From Branchiostoma belcheri (lineage: Eukaryota > Chordata > Leptocardii > Amphioxiformes > Branchiostomatidae), in the NCBI RefSeq assembly GCF_001625305.1, contig NW_017804464.1, forward strand, positions 775,164 to 839,163: a DNA stretch of 64,000 bases. Direction: 5' to 3'. Position numbers and translations under genes: made by a program. Under the pieces are notes generated by a model. That model was not told the DNA's origin, ran no database searches, and was given only the letters and a program-made list of their open reading frames with translations. Below, piece after piece: positions 32,855 to 45,103 of the stretch (positions are counted from its first letter, which is position 1; every line of letters starts with the position of its first letter).

Positions 32855-33728
32855 AGTGTGTAGAATTTTGAACTTTGTTTTTAAAGAACTTGTTATGCAC
32901 AAGCCGATAACAGACTTTTCATAAAAACGTTCCAGATACAAGATGTTCGACCCCAGCCTGTTCGGACTGAGGGACGAGGAGGCAACCCGCATGGATCCCC
33001 AGCAGCGCTTCATGCTGGAGTGTTCGTACAAGGCGTTTGAAAATGCCGGGATCACAATGGAGGAACTGCATGGCAGCGACACCGGTGTCTTTGTTGGTCA
33101 GTATAAACAACTTTGTTCATGGTTCTTGAATATGCATCGGGTTGTTCATGATACACCTCGAAATAGTCCATTTCCTCTTCTTACTCACTTGACTGAGACA
33201 GTTTGTTCTTTATACGCTCTCTAATTTTGCCTAACAAATTTGTAAGACTTTGCAAAACTTGGATGGGACGTAATTATATCTTTCTCGAATGTGCACGAAA
33301 CAGGAGTTATAAGTGTTGATAAAACTGGTGTTGTAAGAATAGTGGTATTCTACATCCTCTGAGCATTCAGGAATACGTTTTTTAAATGTTCTTTCCAATA
33401 GGCCTAATGAGCACTGAGTACCTGCTGGATGGTGACATAGACCTGACACAAATGACCAACCACACGATCACCGGGACAGCCACGTCTCTGTCGGCGGCGC
33501 GTGTGTCCTACACCTTTAACCTGACCGGCCCGGCCCTCACCCTGGATACCGCTTGCTCGTCAGGACTGTACGCCGTCCATCTCGGGTGCCAGGCCATCAA
33601 GACAGGTACTCATGTTTCTGCATTTCACATAAGTCCAGGTCAGTTTATGTGATGTTTTGATCGTAGTTGCTATGTGTGTGTGTCTATGCGCACGCGCGCA
33701 TGTGTGTATTTGTGTATGTGTATGTATC

Positions 33729-33805
<77 letters not shown>

Positions 33806-36800
33806 GTGTGTGTGTCTGAACACGATAACTCGAGAAGGCTTAGATGGGTTGTCTTGTCTTTGTTCTGTAACTGCAGGGGCGTTCTTGTTGAAATCTTTCA
33901 GGATGGAGGATAAATCAGAAAGCAGATATTACAGGCCTAAATATACATATAAATCATTTCAGGTGACTGCTCCATGGCTGTCTGTGGAGGGGTGAGTTTC
34001 ATCCTCCGGCCGAACATGTTCGTGTCGCTGTGCCGAGCCGGCATGGCCAGTCCGGACGGGCGGTGCAAGCCCTTCTCGGCGGCAGCTGACGGCTACGCCC
34101 GCGGGGAAGGATGTGGAGTCGTCGTGCTGAAAAAGCTGAGCAAGGTAAGAAAGTAACTTACTAATACCAACATTTAACAGATAGCTATAAGTCAACATTT
34201 GTAAGCAGATACACATATCTCTTCCCCACATCTTCTATCTGCATGTTTGACCTAATATACAAAAAAGTGTGTCCCCTTTTGGAAATACCTTGAACAACAA
34301 TTTAAATACCAGATTGTAGCCAGAACAAGAAACACCCGAGAAGACAGAAGCTTGGGAAATATAATTGCTGACATTTCTCTTTTGTGCTTAGTTGTTATCA
34401 TCAGCAAAATAGTTGCGATAGCTTAACTAGATAGTCGCAATAACTGTCAGAGAAACAGCCCCTTCATTGACGAAAAGGAAAGCTCCTTCCATTATGTGCA
34501 TTTCTATAGGCCATAGAAAACAACGATCACATCTGGGGCATTATCTACACGGGAGTAAACCAGGACGGCCGCACCACCATCCCCATCACTGCCCCATCAC
34601 AGTCGCAGCAAGAGAAACTACTCCGCGACATCTTCGAACACTACGGTTTCGACCCGCACCAAATTGACTACATCGAAGCGCATGGAACAGGCACACCCGT
34701 CGGGGATCCAGTAGAAGCCAACAGTCTGGGCAACGTCATAGGCAAGACCAGAAAGGCTGACGACGACCCCGTGCTCCTAGGGTCTGTCAAGGGCAATATC
34801 GGCCATCTGGAGTCTGCCGCAGGGCTAGCCGGTCTCATCAAGGTTCTTCTGATGATGAAGCACAAAAAAGTCGTACCCAATGTACACTTCGACAGACCTA
34901 ACCCAAACATCGACTTTGATTATCTGCGACTGTATGTGCCGACTGAAGTACTGGATTGGACACTGCGTGGGAAGGACAGAAGATTAGCTTGCGTCAACTC
35001 CTTTGGGTTCGGAGGATCAAATTCCCATGCGCTCGTTGAGCAGTTTCCCCAACACTATGACGAGTTTCCAGACAACATTCACGAAGAACAAGGAAAGACG
35101 CACATTGTGGCCGTATCTGCAAAGAAAAGGGAATCTTTGAAGTTATCAGTGGAGGACCTGATCGCAAATTTGGAGCAGACCCCAGACATATCAATCGAAA
35201 GGCTAGCGTACACATCGTTGATGAGGAGAACGCACCACAATTTCAGGTTAGCTGTGTCAGGTAGCTCTGTTGAGGACATTAAGCAATCTTTAGAACATTC
35301 TATTGCCGGAATACAAGGCGCAGTACGCACACGGACTATCAGACGTAAGGGTGACTCCGACCCTGACAAGCGTGTCATTTTTGTTTTCGGTGGACAAGGG
35401 ACGTTGTGGGAGGGTATGTGTCTGGACCTGATGGACAAAGAGCCCGTCTTCAGGACAAAGCTGACAGAAGTCGATGGCCTCCTTCGCCAACACGTTGAGT
35501 GGTCTCTACTTGAGAAGCTATCCAGTAAGGAAGACTTCCACGTCCCGATGGTAGCACAAGCCATTATATTCGCCAATCAGGTTGCACTTTTTGCGCTTTG
35601 GCAGTCGTGGGGCATCACATCAGATGCCATACTCGGCCATTCAGTGGGCGAGGTGGCTGCAGCGCATTGCTCAGGAGCCCTGTCACTACCGGAGGCAGTA
35701 CGTGTCATCTACCACCGAGGGCGTCTGCAAAATGAAGTCACCGGCGGGAAGATGTTGGTCGTCGGGAATCTCCCGGTAAAGAAGGTGCTAGACCTGTCCA
35801 GTAAGTTCTCGGGTAAACTTGGCTTGGCTGCCGAAAACAGTGCCTCGTCCTGTACGCTGTCAGGGGAGAGTGATGCAATAGATGAGCTACATGGGATTCT
35901 GAGAAAGATGAACGAAAACGACCTGGCCGGCCAACTGTTTTTGAGAGAGCTAGGTGTGAAAGCGGCCTACCATAGCCACCAGATGGAGCCCATCCGCGAG
36001 GAATTAGAGCTGGTTCTGAGAGATCTTAGTGGTCAGACTCCCACTGTGGAGGTATACTCAACTGTAACAGGGAAGAGAGCCACAAAGGCGGATTTTGTGA
36101 CGGGCGAATACTGGGGGAGGAACGTCAGACAGCCGGTGATGTTCAATAGCGCGATGTCAGAAGCCCTACATCGGGAAAAAGAAAACATCGTCGTAGAGGT
36201 CGGAGCCAGAGCTGTTCTTAGGAGCAACATCAAGCAAATTGCATCTGAAGTGAAGATGACCTACGTGGCGTCAGTCAAGCCAAACCAAGAGCATCCATCC
36301 ATCCTGCGTAGTCTTTGCGATTTGTATCAAGCCGGTTTAATGCCGACCTGGGGTGCTTTCTTCGCAAACAAAACGTACACACCTATTGATCTGCCGCGTT
36401 ACCAGTTTGCTACAAAGCCACTGTGGTTCGAAACCGAAAAGGCCGTAGCTCGACGGCAGGGCCTTGACCTCAGCAGCGGCTTCACTCACCCGTTCTTAGT
36501 GCATGTATCTGCCAGCCCCCCGTTATACAAGTGCTCAATAAGCAAGCAGCGGACCTCTTACCTGTACGATCACGTGTTGGACGACACAGTTGTTGTTCCA
36601 GGCGCCCACTACTTTGAACTAGGACTCGCAGCGTGCACAGAAGTCATAACGCCGCGACAACCGGTATCCAACTGCAGGACCAGGGTGGAGTTCCTTGCTC
36701 CAGTTACCCTAAGCGGCCAGGGAGGAACGGTCGACATCCGCGTACTCCTCCAACACGACGAAACCTCAAAACAGGTCCATTTCGAGGAGCGGACGGAGCG

Positions 36801-39800
36801 AGCGCTGCATGCCAGAGGAACAGTGACCTATGGTCAAGAGAGACAACAGACCATCGATAGCTTGGACGTAGATGACCTACGCTATCGCTGCAATAATACC
36901 ATAAGCCACGACGATCTGTACAACAAGATAGAAACGACAGGTTTCTACTACGGACCGACGCTGAGACGACTGCGGGAATGTCGTTACGGAGACGGGCCTG
37001 GTGGTAAGGAGGCCATTGCCCTCATCGATATACATGACACGGTGGCGAAGGAGATGCACAGCTGTTGTGTCCACCCCGCTATACACGACTGTTTGCTACA
37101 AGCACACTTTCTACTAGGACTGGACATCTTACAGAAAGCAGCAGGTCGTCGAGTTAGCTTTCTCCCAGTCTCTATTGAAAGTGTTGTGGTGGCCAGACCT
37201 CCCGAACAACAGATGTGGGTGTATGTCACACAAACCGGTAGAGCGGCTGGAACAATGACATCAAACGGGGTCATAGTCGGAACCGACGGGCAGGTTATAC
37301 TTGAGCTGAGGGGATTGACCATCAGGTTTTGGAAAGAAGAAAGCCCACGTAGCTTTGAAGATATGATCTACACCACAGGATGGTCAGGACACCCGTCTGA
37401 CTGGAAGGGGAAACTTGGTCCCGAGCTGATCATGAAAACGTGTCAACTCAAGTGTCTCGTCCTTGAGGATGAATGTGGGATCATGGAGCATATCAAGCCA
37501 CTAGTGAGCCCCGAATCTATCTTCATCTCTCTTCAGGAAATCAAGGGGATAGATTATAGGAATGACGAACAGGCCCTGCACAAGATGCTTCAAGCTGCCA
37601 ATGTCAGTCTAGCAGACGTTAGTGTTGTTCTTCATTGCTGTGGCATCAGTCGGCTCGAGGCAGAGACGATGGACACGGAATCTCTGGATGCCCGTATACA
37701 ACTAGCCTGCGCAAGTCTCCGACAGCTTATGAAGATGGCCATCGCCAACGGAGAGACCGATCCCCTCTGAAAATCGTCACTCGCAATGCCCAGTTCTCGA
37801 TGTGGCAGGAAATGCCCCCATCCCTTTTGGAAGACAAGAGTTCCCTCCGTCGTATAGACCTAGCAGGGACGCCTCTATGGGGCCTGGTTCGTTGCGCCAT
37901 CAGAGAGGTTGCTTATCCATCCTTGCAACTAGTAGAATTGTCGACAGGAGATCACCGAGAGGCTCATACGCTTCTGCATGAACTAGTTGTTGGAGAGTTG
38001 AATGGTTACACCGAAATCATGTTTGTGCAAAAGTTCAAAAAACTTCTTGGAGATTCAGTCCTCTACACTGCATGCTGAAACCGCAATCTCTCGAACCAAT
38101 ATTGGCGAACATGGGTGCAGACTGAGGATCCAAACTACCGACACTATGAAGCCCTTGAAACTCCACGCCGTATACGAAGGCAATCTTGACAAAAGTCTTG
38201 ATGGAGCTGACGGAAGTGTTGTTGTTAACGTCCAACAGCTACATGTGCATCCCGGGAGCTTGTATCCAGTAACGCGGGAATCGGGAGATGGACTTGTGGT
38301 GCACTGGTCAGCTTGTAACGATCAGAGCTGGGACCTTCTTGGATTGGACTTCGTGGGAACAGTGATCAAGGTACCCCAGAAGTGCAAACTTCGTGTTGGA
38401 GATCTTGTCGTCGGCGTATACCCAGCTGTTGCTTCTATGATGGTGTCTCTCCCTGTACCAGTAGTCCACAAGTTGGCAGACCTACCAGTTTTGCGTGACA
38501 GGCCTTGTCTATCGTATTTTGTACTGGCGTGGGAGATTCTGGTGAACCAACTACACACCAAGCCCAAACAGCGGATTGTAGTCGTTGACGAACACGCGGA
38601 ATTAGTCATGGCCAAAGTGATTACAGGCGTAGCTAATGCATTAGGAGCAACCTGCCAAATCACGGCATTTACAGACGGGCTTCCAGGAATCCTGGACAAA
38701 GAGTACGATGTTGGAATCGTCGTTGGGAGCCGAAAGCGGCTGAGATCTCAGCTGGCAGATGTCATCACTACCAACGGTCGCGTAGTGTTTATTCGCGGGC
38801 AGATGTCGGATCAACAACGCAGCAGAACACCCTCCCTGTGGATTAGACCAGACGTCATGGTCCTGCAGGTGAACACAGCTGCAGTGTTTCAAGAGGCAAA
38901 CTTGAAGGTGATCATGCCGAAAGTGTTCAAATGGCTTTCACACAGCCTGCCCCAGCACACCATGATCCACCTGCCTATCACCAACACTCGACTTTTATCT
39001 TCCCTGTCACACAAAGGGGAGACTGATGGTGATGACGGGAGTGTCGGCGGCGCTTCCCTCCGTGTCCTGCGTCTAGATGAGCCAGATCTTCCTGTAATCT
39101 GCACAAGGCAGACACTCTTCCGACATGATGCGTCCTACGTCGTTGTTGGTGGCCTCACAGGTTTGGGGTTTCTTACCGTCAGATTCCTTGCTGAGAGGGG
39201 TGCCGGTCACATAGCAACCATGTCCAGAAGTCAGCCCAAACAGGACGTCGCTGTAGAGCTCAAGGCGTTGGAGAAACCTTCGGAACAAGCATCATATGCC
39301 TGCAAGCCGATGTTTCCGCTTACGACAGCGTCAACTATGCACTTGTCAAGCTCCAGAGTTCATTTCCCGGAGTTCCACTGAAGGGTATTTTTCACAGTGC
39401 TGTCGTCATAAGTGATGGAGTTCTGATCAATCAGGACCACGCTCAGTTCCAAAGGGGCATGGGTGCCAAAGTGTCAGGGACATGGAACTTACATCTCGCG
39501 ACAAGACACCTACACCTGGACTATTTCGTCGGCTTCTCTTCTGTTTCCTCCGTTCTTGGCAATGGCGGACAAACAAGCTATGGCGCTGCAAACGCTGTTC
39601 TAGATGGCGTGATGCACCTTCGTCGCCAGCTGGGACTTAACGGCCAGGTTATCAACTGGGGAGCTCTGAAGCTCGGCCTGTTGGAAAGAGACACAAAAGT
39701 CGCCAAGTATTTGGAGCAGAGAGGACTCATCCCAATTGATAAGGACAGTATTTGCGAAAGCTTGGAGACATGCCTGGTTGCCAACCCTTCGCAGATTTCT

Positions 39801-42800
39801 GTCGTGAATCTTGATCGACCCAAGTTTAGGCAGTTTTTACAGAACCTGCCTGACTTCAAGAGGCTGGAATCGGTTCTTGGTGGAGCCGCGGAGTCAAACC
39901 CAGACGACACCGCGCTGGTAACAAGTGTTACTGTCGACAGCTTGAGTAAGATGGATAGAAGAGATCAACAAAAGTCACTCGGGGACTACACACGTCTCGT
40001 CTTTGTCAAACTTCTAATCGCGGAAGACGAAACTGTAAACATGTACACATCAGTGGTCAATTTGGGGATGGACTCGCAACTGGCTCTCAACGCTCAAAGC
40101 ATATTCAAGAAACAGCTTGATGTGGACGTACCAGTTGTCGCGTTGCTAAGCCAAGAGCCAACGGTTCAGTCGATCAGCGACTTAGTCTACGACCAGCTCA
40201 GGAAGACGATGCCTGAAAGTGGCCCCATTGCACCACCAAGACGAAAGACAAACCGACCGAAGAAATTTCGATCAAAGCGGCTCATATCGTTTAATGATGA
40301 GCATGGGCACCAGGAAATGCTTCCAACTGACGATGTTTTAAAGTCTGTTGGTTATCTCCATAAGCTCTTTGACAAGCAAGTCTTAAGGACGCCATCACAC
40401 ACGGCTATCATTACAAGTAACAAGACTGTCAGCTATAGTCAGCTAAATCAGTCAATCCAGCATCTGGTCAGGACACTTGTAGGATTGAAACATGGGGATG
40501 GCAAAGTACAACTGATGAACACGTCTGGTATTCACATAACGTCAATGTCAACAGTGTCCATGACCCTAATCGCAGCAATGCGGTTCAAGTCCGCCCTCAA
40601 GGGCAAACATGAGAACGTCGGTGTCTGTCTGTCATCATCAGAAGAGGTACCATGTGTCATCCTTGCAATCTGGAAAGCCGGCTACACCTTCGTTCCTCTA
40701 TGTCTTCAAGAGGACGCAGGGCAGCTACAGCAGTTTGTCCGAAGTTGTGACATACAAGTAATCGTCGCGGACCAAAACACAAAACCCGATCTCTTGACAA
40801 AACTTGGATCCCTCAGCGTTGCCATTGTCACTGTACCTCTGGAACAAACCGGAATGGAGAGGAAAGAGTCCACACATTCGCCTCTTATGCCAGCACGGAA
40901 AGCGTTTGTCATGAGAGACACCCACTCCAACAAGAAAGGCATTGTGTCCGGTAACCATGTTGGCTTGCTCAATCGTCTGACATGGATGTGGGACCATCTA
41001 CCTGTCCGAGCAAATGACGTAGGGTGCCTCACATCACCAATAACCTCCGTAGAAGCTCTGTACGAAATGTTCATGCCCCTTCTCGTCGGTTCTCCACTGC
41101 TCATCCTTCCCGATTCGACAGTGAATAACCCAGCCATGTTACTGACCGCCCTGGAGGAGCATCGGGTCACCAGGATGGGAGGAATTCGCAGTGAAGTGTG
41201 GGAGGGCATCTTACAAGAGCTGCAGTCTCAGCCTGGCTATCATCTTCCCCTGACTCATGTTCTTCAACCAGTAACAGCGGTTGATGAAAGCCTAGCCTCA
41301 CGCCTACAGAAGGTTCTACCTGACACCCAACTGACCGTAATGCTCAGTAGCCTCCATGCATACTCGGCTGTGCTGTACACACAGGACCACCTGCAAGAGG
41401 ACCAGCCGAGCTTAGACCTTGTTCACAAGACAGCAACGCACATATTGGATGAACATGGGAGGTGCCTACGGCCCAACCGAGTAGGTGAACTGTTTATCTC
41501 GGCACCAGGACTGCTGAACACGGATAAAGTTGTGACGGATCAGGACGGAGGGCCCGTGCATGGTGACGACGTGGTCGGCACAGGGCTTCAGGCGTGGAGG
41601 AGAGAGGACGGGGCGATTCAGCTGTGGGGGGAGTCAGAAATGATCAACCCGCCAGGCGTCGACGATAAGGCACGGACTGACGGACTGGAGACTACTGTAC
41701 AGGGAGAATACGAGCGGCATATAATGGAAATGAAAAGAGGTAGGTTTAATTAATGACAAATGATAATCCTCCACTTTCACGCATCAGCGTGTTCAACATG
41801 CGCCCTTATCCCTGATAATATATATACTGACAACGATGCACTAAACATACATGGCATGAATGTTGGTTTTAACGTCGTTCATTTTAGCATCTACATTACC
41901 TTTTTAATGTATATAAACTTTTGTGATGGCCCCCCTCCCCAACATGGTAGGATACTGTATGTGCATATTGAAAACCTGAAAACACTATTGTAATAAACAC
42001 TAAGATTACATTACACACATGTCCATAATTAGTTTAATATTTACCTTGCTCGTGAATATTATTTACAGGGGGAAATCGTACCCAAGAAAACATATTTGTA
42101 CATTTTCTTACTGCTTAGGTACATCATTCATAAAGAAGACCGCGAAGTTTGGCGAACACAGGCGGTTTGTACGGCTCCATCTTGACCCCTCCAACCCAAC
42201 ACATGCCGCCATTTCCTGGGGACCGTCCAAGCAGCTACAGACGGGATCACTGCCTGTTCGGGATATCACCGGAATTCACACAGGTAAGACATGGCGAGCC
42301 CTTACCAATAATCCACTACTCATCCACTACCAGGGTGCAGATAACATACAGGATATTATACAAGCTAACTACCTGGTGACCATGGGTGGTAAGGTGGTCT
42401 GGGTACCGGTGGCAAGGTGGTATTGTGGTTAGGGCTGTTGCATCAGAATCCGAAGGTTCTACGATTGTTGTCTCATTGGAAAAGGAACTTTATGCATCCA
42501 TTTCCTCATATGTGCCCATGTTAAAATCGGTGCCTAACTTAGGGACGTCCTTTCGGACAGGATGTAAAGCTGGATGTCTCGTGTTTGAGGAGACTCTAAC
42601 AAACGTCAAACAAGCACGTTAAAGACCCCACCACACGTATCGAAAAGAGCAGGGGCCCTACCTGGTGTGAGTGGTTCAACCCTTACAGACCAGACTGTAA
42701 GGTTTGGACCACTGAACCATATGTCGTAGCTTATTGGACAACACTTAATAATGCTACGCATTTTGCTACCAAAGGGGAGTCTACCTTGGCCGTGTTCACC

Positions 42801-42893
42801 ACCAAGAGAACGTACCACTTTAAGACCACTGATGCGGAGAAGTTAGAGCTGTGGACAGACGGACTGCAGCATCTCCAAGCGGCATTGCAATGA
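31893..42893 (+). CDS. Type I polyketide synthase with C-terminal AMP-binding-like and PH-like domains
   Basis: Exons: 31893-32009, 32546-32643, 32936-33096, 33402-33605, 33963-34144, 34510-41739, 42119-42283 and probably 42730-42893. Ketosynthase: DTACSSG (Cys177), EAHGTGT (His312), [11 protein letters not shown] (His353). Acyltransferase: FVFGGQG and GHSVGE (Ser about 632). Dehydratase: [12 protein letters not shown] (His about 942) and [10 protein letters not shown] (Asp about 1114). A structural KR (LVTRGAQ-like KIVTRNAQ) follows, then an ER-like segment, a KR ([18 protein letters not shown]...TSYGAANA) and an ACP (LGMDS, Ser codon at 40074). An AMP-binding-like region (about 40300-41700) and a PH-like domain end the protein. 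The long exon switches frame near 37768, 38070 and 39290, which may be sequence errors or gene decay. KS, AT and KR catalytic residues are intact. The product is unknown. Confidence 0.88.
32710..32852 (+). repeat. (GT)n microsatellite, PKS intron 2
   Basis: Almost pure TG dinucleotides over about 140 bp, with a few interruptions at the left end. Long CA/GT ORFs in either strand here are artefacts of the repeat. Confidence 0.95.
33672..33814 (+). repeat. (GT)n microsatellite, PKS intron 4
   Basis: TG repeat of about 140 bp with interruptions (GCGCACGCGCGC near the left end). Like the array in intron 2, it begins within about 70 bp of a 5' splice site. Confidence 0.95.
40230..41739 (+). other. 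Degenerate NRPS adenylation-like domain in the PKS
   Basis: The segment aligns by eye with NRPS A domains: [88 protein letters not shown]. The A3 P-loop (canonical TSGSTGxPKG) is replaced by [11 protein letters not shown]. The YGPTE and Y+TGD motifs are not recognisable, and there is no condensation domain before it or carrier protein after it. An inactive or repurposed domain is inferred. Confidence 0.75.
42119..42893 (+). other. PH-like domain exons ending the PKS gene
   Basis: Exon 42119-42283 continues in phase and encodes [21 protein letters not shown] and [14 protein letters not shown]. The last exon encodes [20 protein letters not shown] and [11 protein letters not shown] before the stop at 42891-42893. 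This is the beta-strand/terminal-helix pattern (Trp in the last helix) of PH domains, especially phospholipase-C-like ones. The acceptor of the last exon (about 42729) is the least certain point. AATAAA follows at 43496-43501. Confidence 0.7.
42395..42720 (+). mobile_element. tRNA-derived SINE in last PKS intron
   Basis: Starts near GGTGGTATTGTGGTTAGGGC (A-box-like), with a degenerate B box near AAGGTTCTACGATT. The body carries GGACGTCCTTTCGGACAGG, GTTTGAGGAGACTC and ACGTTAAAGACCCCACCACA, then CGTATCGAAAAGAGCAGGGG. These words are typical of an abundant SINE family in marine invertebrates. Its end nearly touches the acceptor of the final PKS exon. Confidence 0.7.
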
Positions 42894-43841
42894 CTGGGCA
42901 AACTTCACTAATTGATTCACACACTCAGGCTCATACATCATACATTAATACATAGCAACATTACTGGTCAAAGATATTCTCGCTACGACTTAAATGTAAA
43001 CAACAAAATGGAAATAATCTTGACTTGTGTATGATACTGATTACGAGACAAAATACCTCACAGCATATGTATTCAGCTTGTATTGATACAACATAAAGTA
43101 AAGATCCAAATCTTATTTGTCTCGCATTGACCTAGCTGTACATTCCTTGAAACACTTGAGAATTGAGAAGTAAAGTAAATCCTGTAGATTTGGGATAGTA
43201 TCAACAATGTTCAGTAGTCAACAGTTACATTTATACGCTAAAGGTAAACGGTGTTTTGTTTTGAAAGGGGTCGGTTATTGAAAAGGCACAGGGATTTGGT
43301 TACAAATATTACAACGGACAATGTTACTGTTAGGGTTGTATCGTGAAGGCATGCATCGCGCAACTTAGACATATTGTATTGAAGCATTTTACATGTATGT
43401 AAGTAGCCAAAGGTGACAGTTTTATATCTTTACATATTATGAGGTTGTCAAGGTCTACGGGTGCCTTACGGTCGTCAATGAAAGCAAAGGTTCACAATAA
43501 ACAGATACATGTCATCTCTTGAATTTCTGTTCCTTCACATGAGTTAATTAATCATTAATGATAAGATTTGTACATTTCTTTGTAACAACATCGTAATATA
43601 ATAATCGTTCACAACCTTAAACAAGCTTAAAATTAACAATCTCTTATTAAACAATTCAAGGATTGTGACCCTCGTTCAAATACGTGGCCTGTGTTGACCT
43701 TTAACCTCTTGACCTTTAACCTCGTCAGTAGCTGAAGAAACATGGCGTCTGCAAGCATCCACGCTTCGACACTTGTAAGTCGTGTGTATCGGTTTAAAAA
43801 TCCTTCCTGTTACTAACTTAAGGTTCTAAAACTTTTTCGAT

Positions 43842-43919
43842 AAGTTTTTTCTAAACCCAATGGTCAAGCGAGTGACTCGATAGAGTCCTCCGCTTGAGCA
43901 TTGGGGTTAGAAAAAACTT
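43842..43919. repeat. Foldback hairpin with 29-nt arms
   Basis: The left arm 43842-43870 (AAGTTTTTTCTAAACCCAAT...) and right arm 43891-43919 (...ATTGGGGTTAGAAAAAACTT) match at 27 of 29 positions around a 20-nt loop. It may be a MITE remnant. Confidence 0.85.
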
Positions 43920-43989
43920 CAGTTCAGTTTTGTTACATGTCATTTCAGTTTTGTTACATTTGTGTGCAAAAGGACGATGGAGTCGTCCG

Positions 43990-44310
43990 GCTAGTTGGCA
44001 GCTGGGCGCTGCCCTTGGTGCTGAAGGCACCAGCCGTACATGTATGGGATGTTAGAAAGAGTGTTGTCGCTGACGGGACAGACTTTTGGTGGTCCTTTTT
44101 TTTTTTCTAAATGCCGTCCTGCAAGTTTCTTTCATGTTTCGAGATTCCTCCAAATAGCCGGCAGCTGGGCGCTGTCCTTGGTGCTGAAGACACCAGCTGT
44201 ACCTGTATGGGATGTTAGAAAGAGTGTTGTCGCTGACGAGACAGAGTTTTGGTGGTCCAATTTTTTTCTAAATGCCGTCCTACAAGTTTCTTTCATGTTT
44301 CTGTTGGTTG
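43990..44310 (+). repeat. Tandem direct duplication, period 163 bp
   Basis: GGCAGCTGGGCGCTG occurs at 43997 and 44160. Each copy continues through GTATGGGATGTTAGAAAGAG and GTTGTCGCTGACG to TTTCTTTCATGTTTC with few differences. It is non-coding. Confidence 0.9.
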
Positions 44311-45031
44311 TTAAGTGCAATTATGATATTCTATTTTACACGGATCTTTTGTTGCCCCCAAAAATCAGCCACCAGAAATGCTGCGTCCGAGACAAAGAAA
44401 TCGCTAATCTAGGATGCTCGATGTCAGGACAATTGTGGAGACAAAAAACACCACACAAACTACCCTAGCCTGATATATGGGCAAAAGAAACGACAATGAA
44501 AATCAATTGGCCATGATCAAATTCTACGGCTGTTTATTTCAAATATAACTTTTAGCTAACGAGAACACAAGTGAAAGAAATAAAACTATAGTCTTTAATG
44601 TCTAAACATAAATATAGAGAGCAGTTGTTTCCTAATCCTAGACCATATTGCATTGTTTCAGCATCGCTTGACCTATTGTAGTAGGTTGACAAAATCCCTA
44701 CTGACTATGTTTCAGCAACTGTGACTACAAGATCAAATTTACGTTGACATATTGTAGATCTAAAACTAAAACAACACTAGCGAGAAATACAACGATGCCT
44801 TTCCATGTAACATAACATTCAGATGAATACAGTTTCGCCTGTTTGACATTTAAAAAATTACCATGGACACATATCCTCTAGATCTATTGACGAATGCAGC
44901 TTTGTACAAGCACGTTGGAAATGATTTAAAAAATGGTGATAAAACATTCCGATAATATTGTCACAACATAGTAGTCATAAGCTCTTAGATGAAGCTACAC
45001 ATAGTCATAAGCTCTTCATGAAGTTATATAC

Positions 45032-45103
45032 ATATCTATATATGTCAAAAGGAAAGAGGGTGTACAGATATCTATATATGTCAAAAGGAAAGAGGGTGTA
45101 CAG
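45032..45103 (+). repeat. 36-bp tandem duplication
   Basis: ATATCTATATATGTCAAAAG plus GAAAGAGGGTGTACAG occurs twice in a row and is perfectly conserved. It lies in the 3' flank of the discoidin gene. Confidence 0.92.

Noticed and set aside
32667-33082. Long His/Thr or Cys/Val ORFs across the GT arrays
   Set aside because: Pure translation of dinucleotide repeats; they lie in PKS introns.
42386-42622. 78-aa ORF in the last PKS intron
   Set aside because: It coincides with a tRNA-derived SINE.
43743-43773. Possible first exon MASASIHASTL followed by GTAAG
   Set aside because: Eleven residues with no continuation found and no homology.
43842-43919. microRNA hairpin
   Set aside because: Arms are long, but the T- and A-homopolymer base and the abundance of foldback elements here favour a MITE remnant; no expression evidence.
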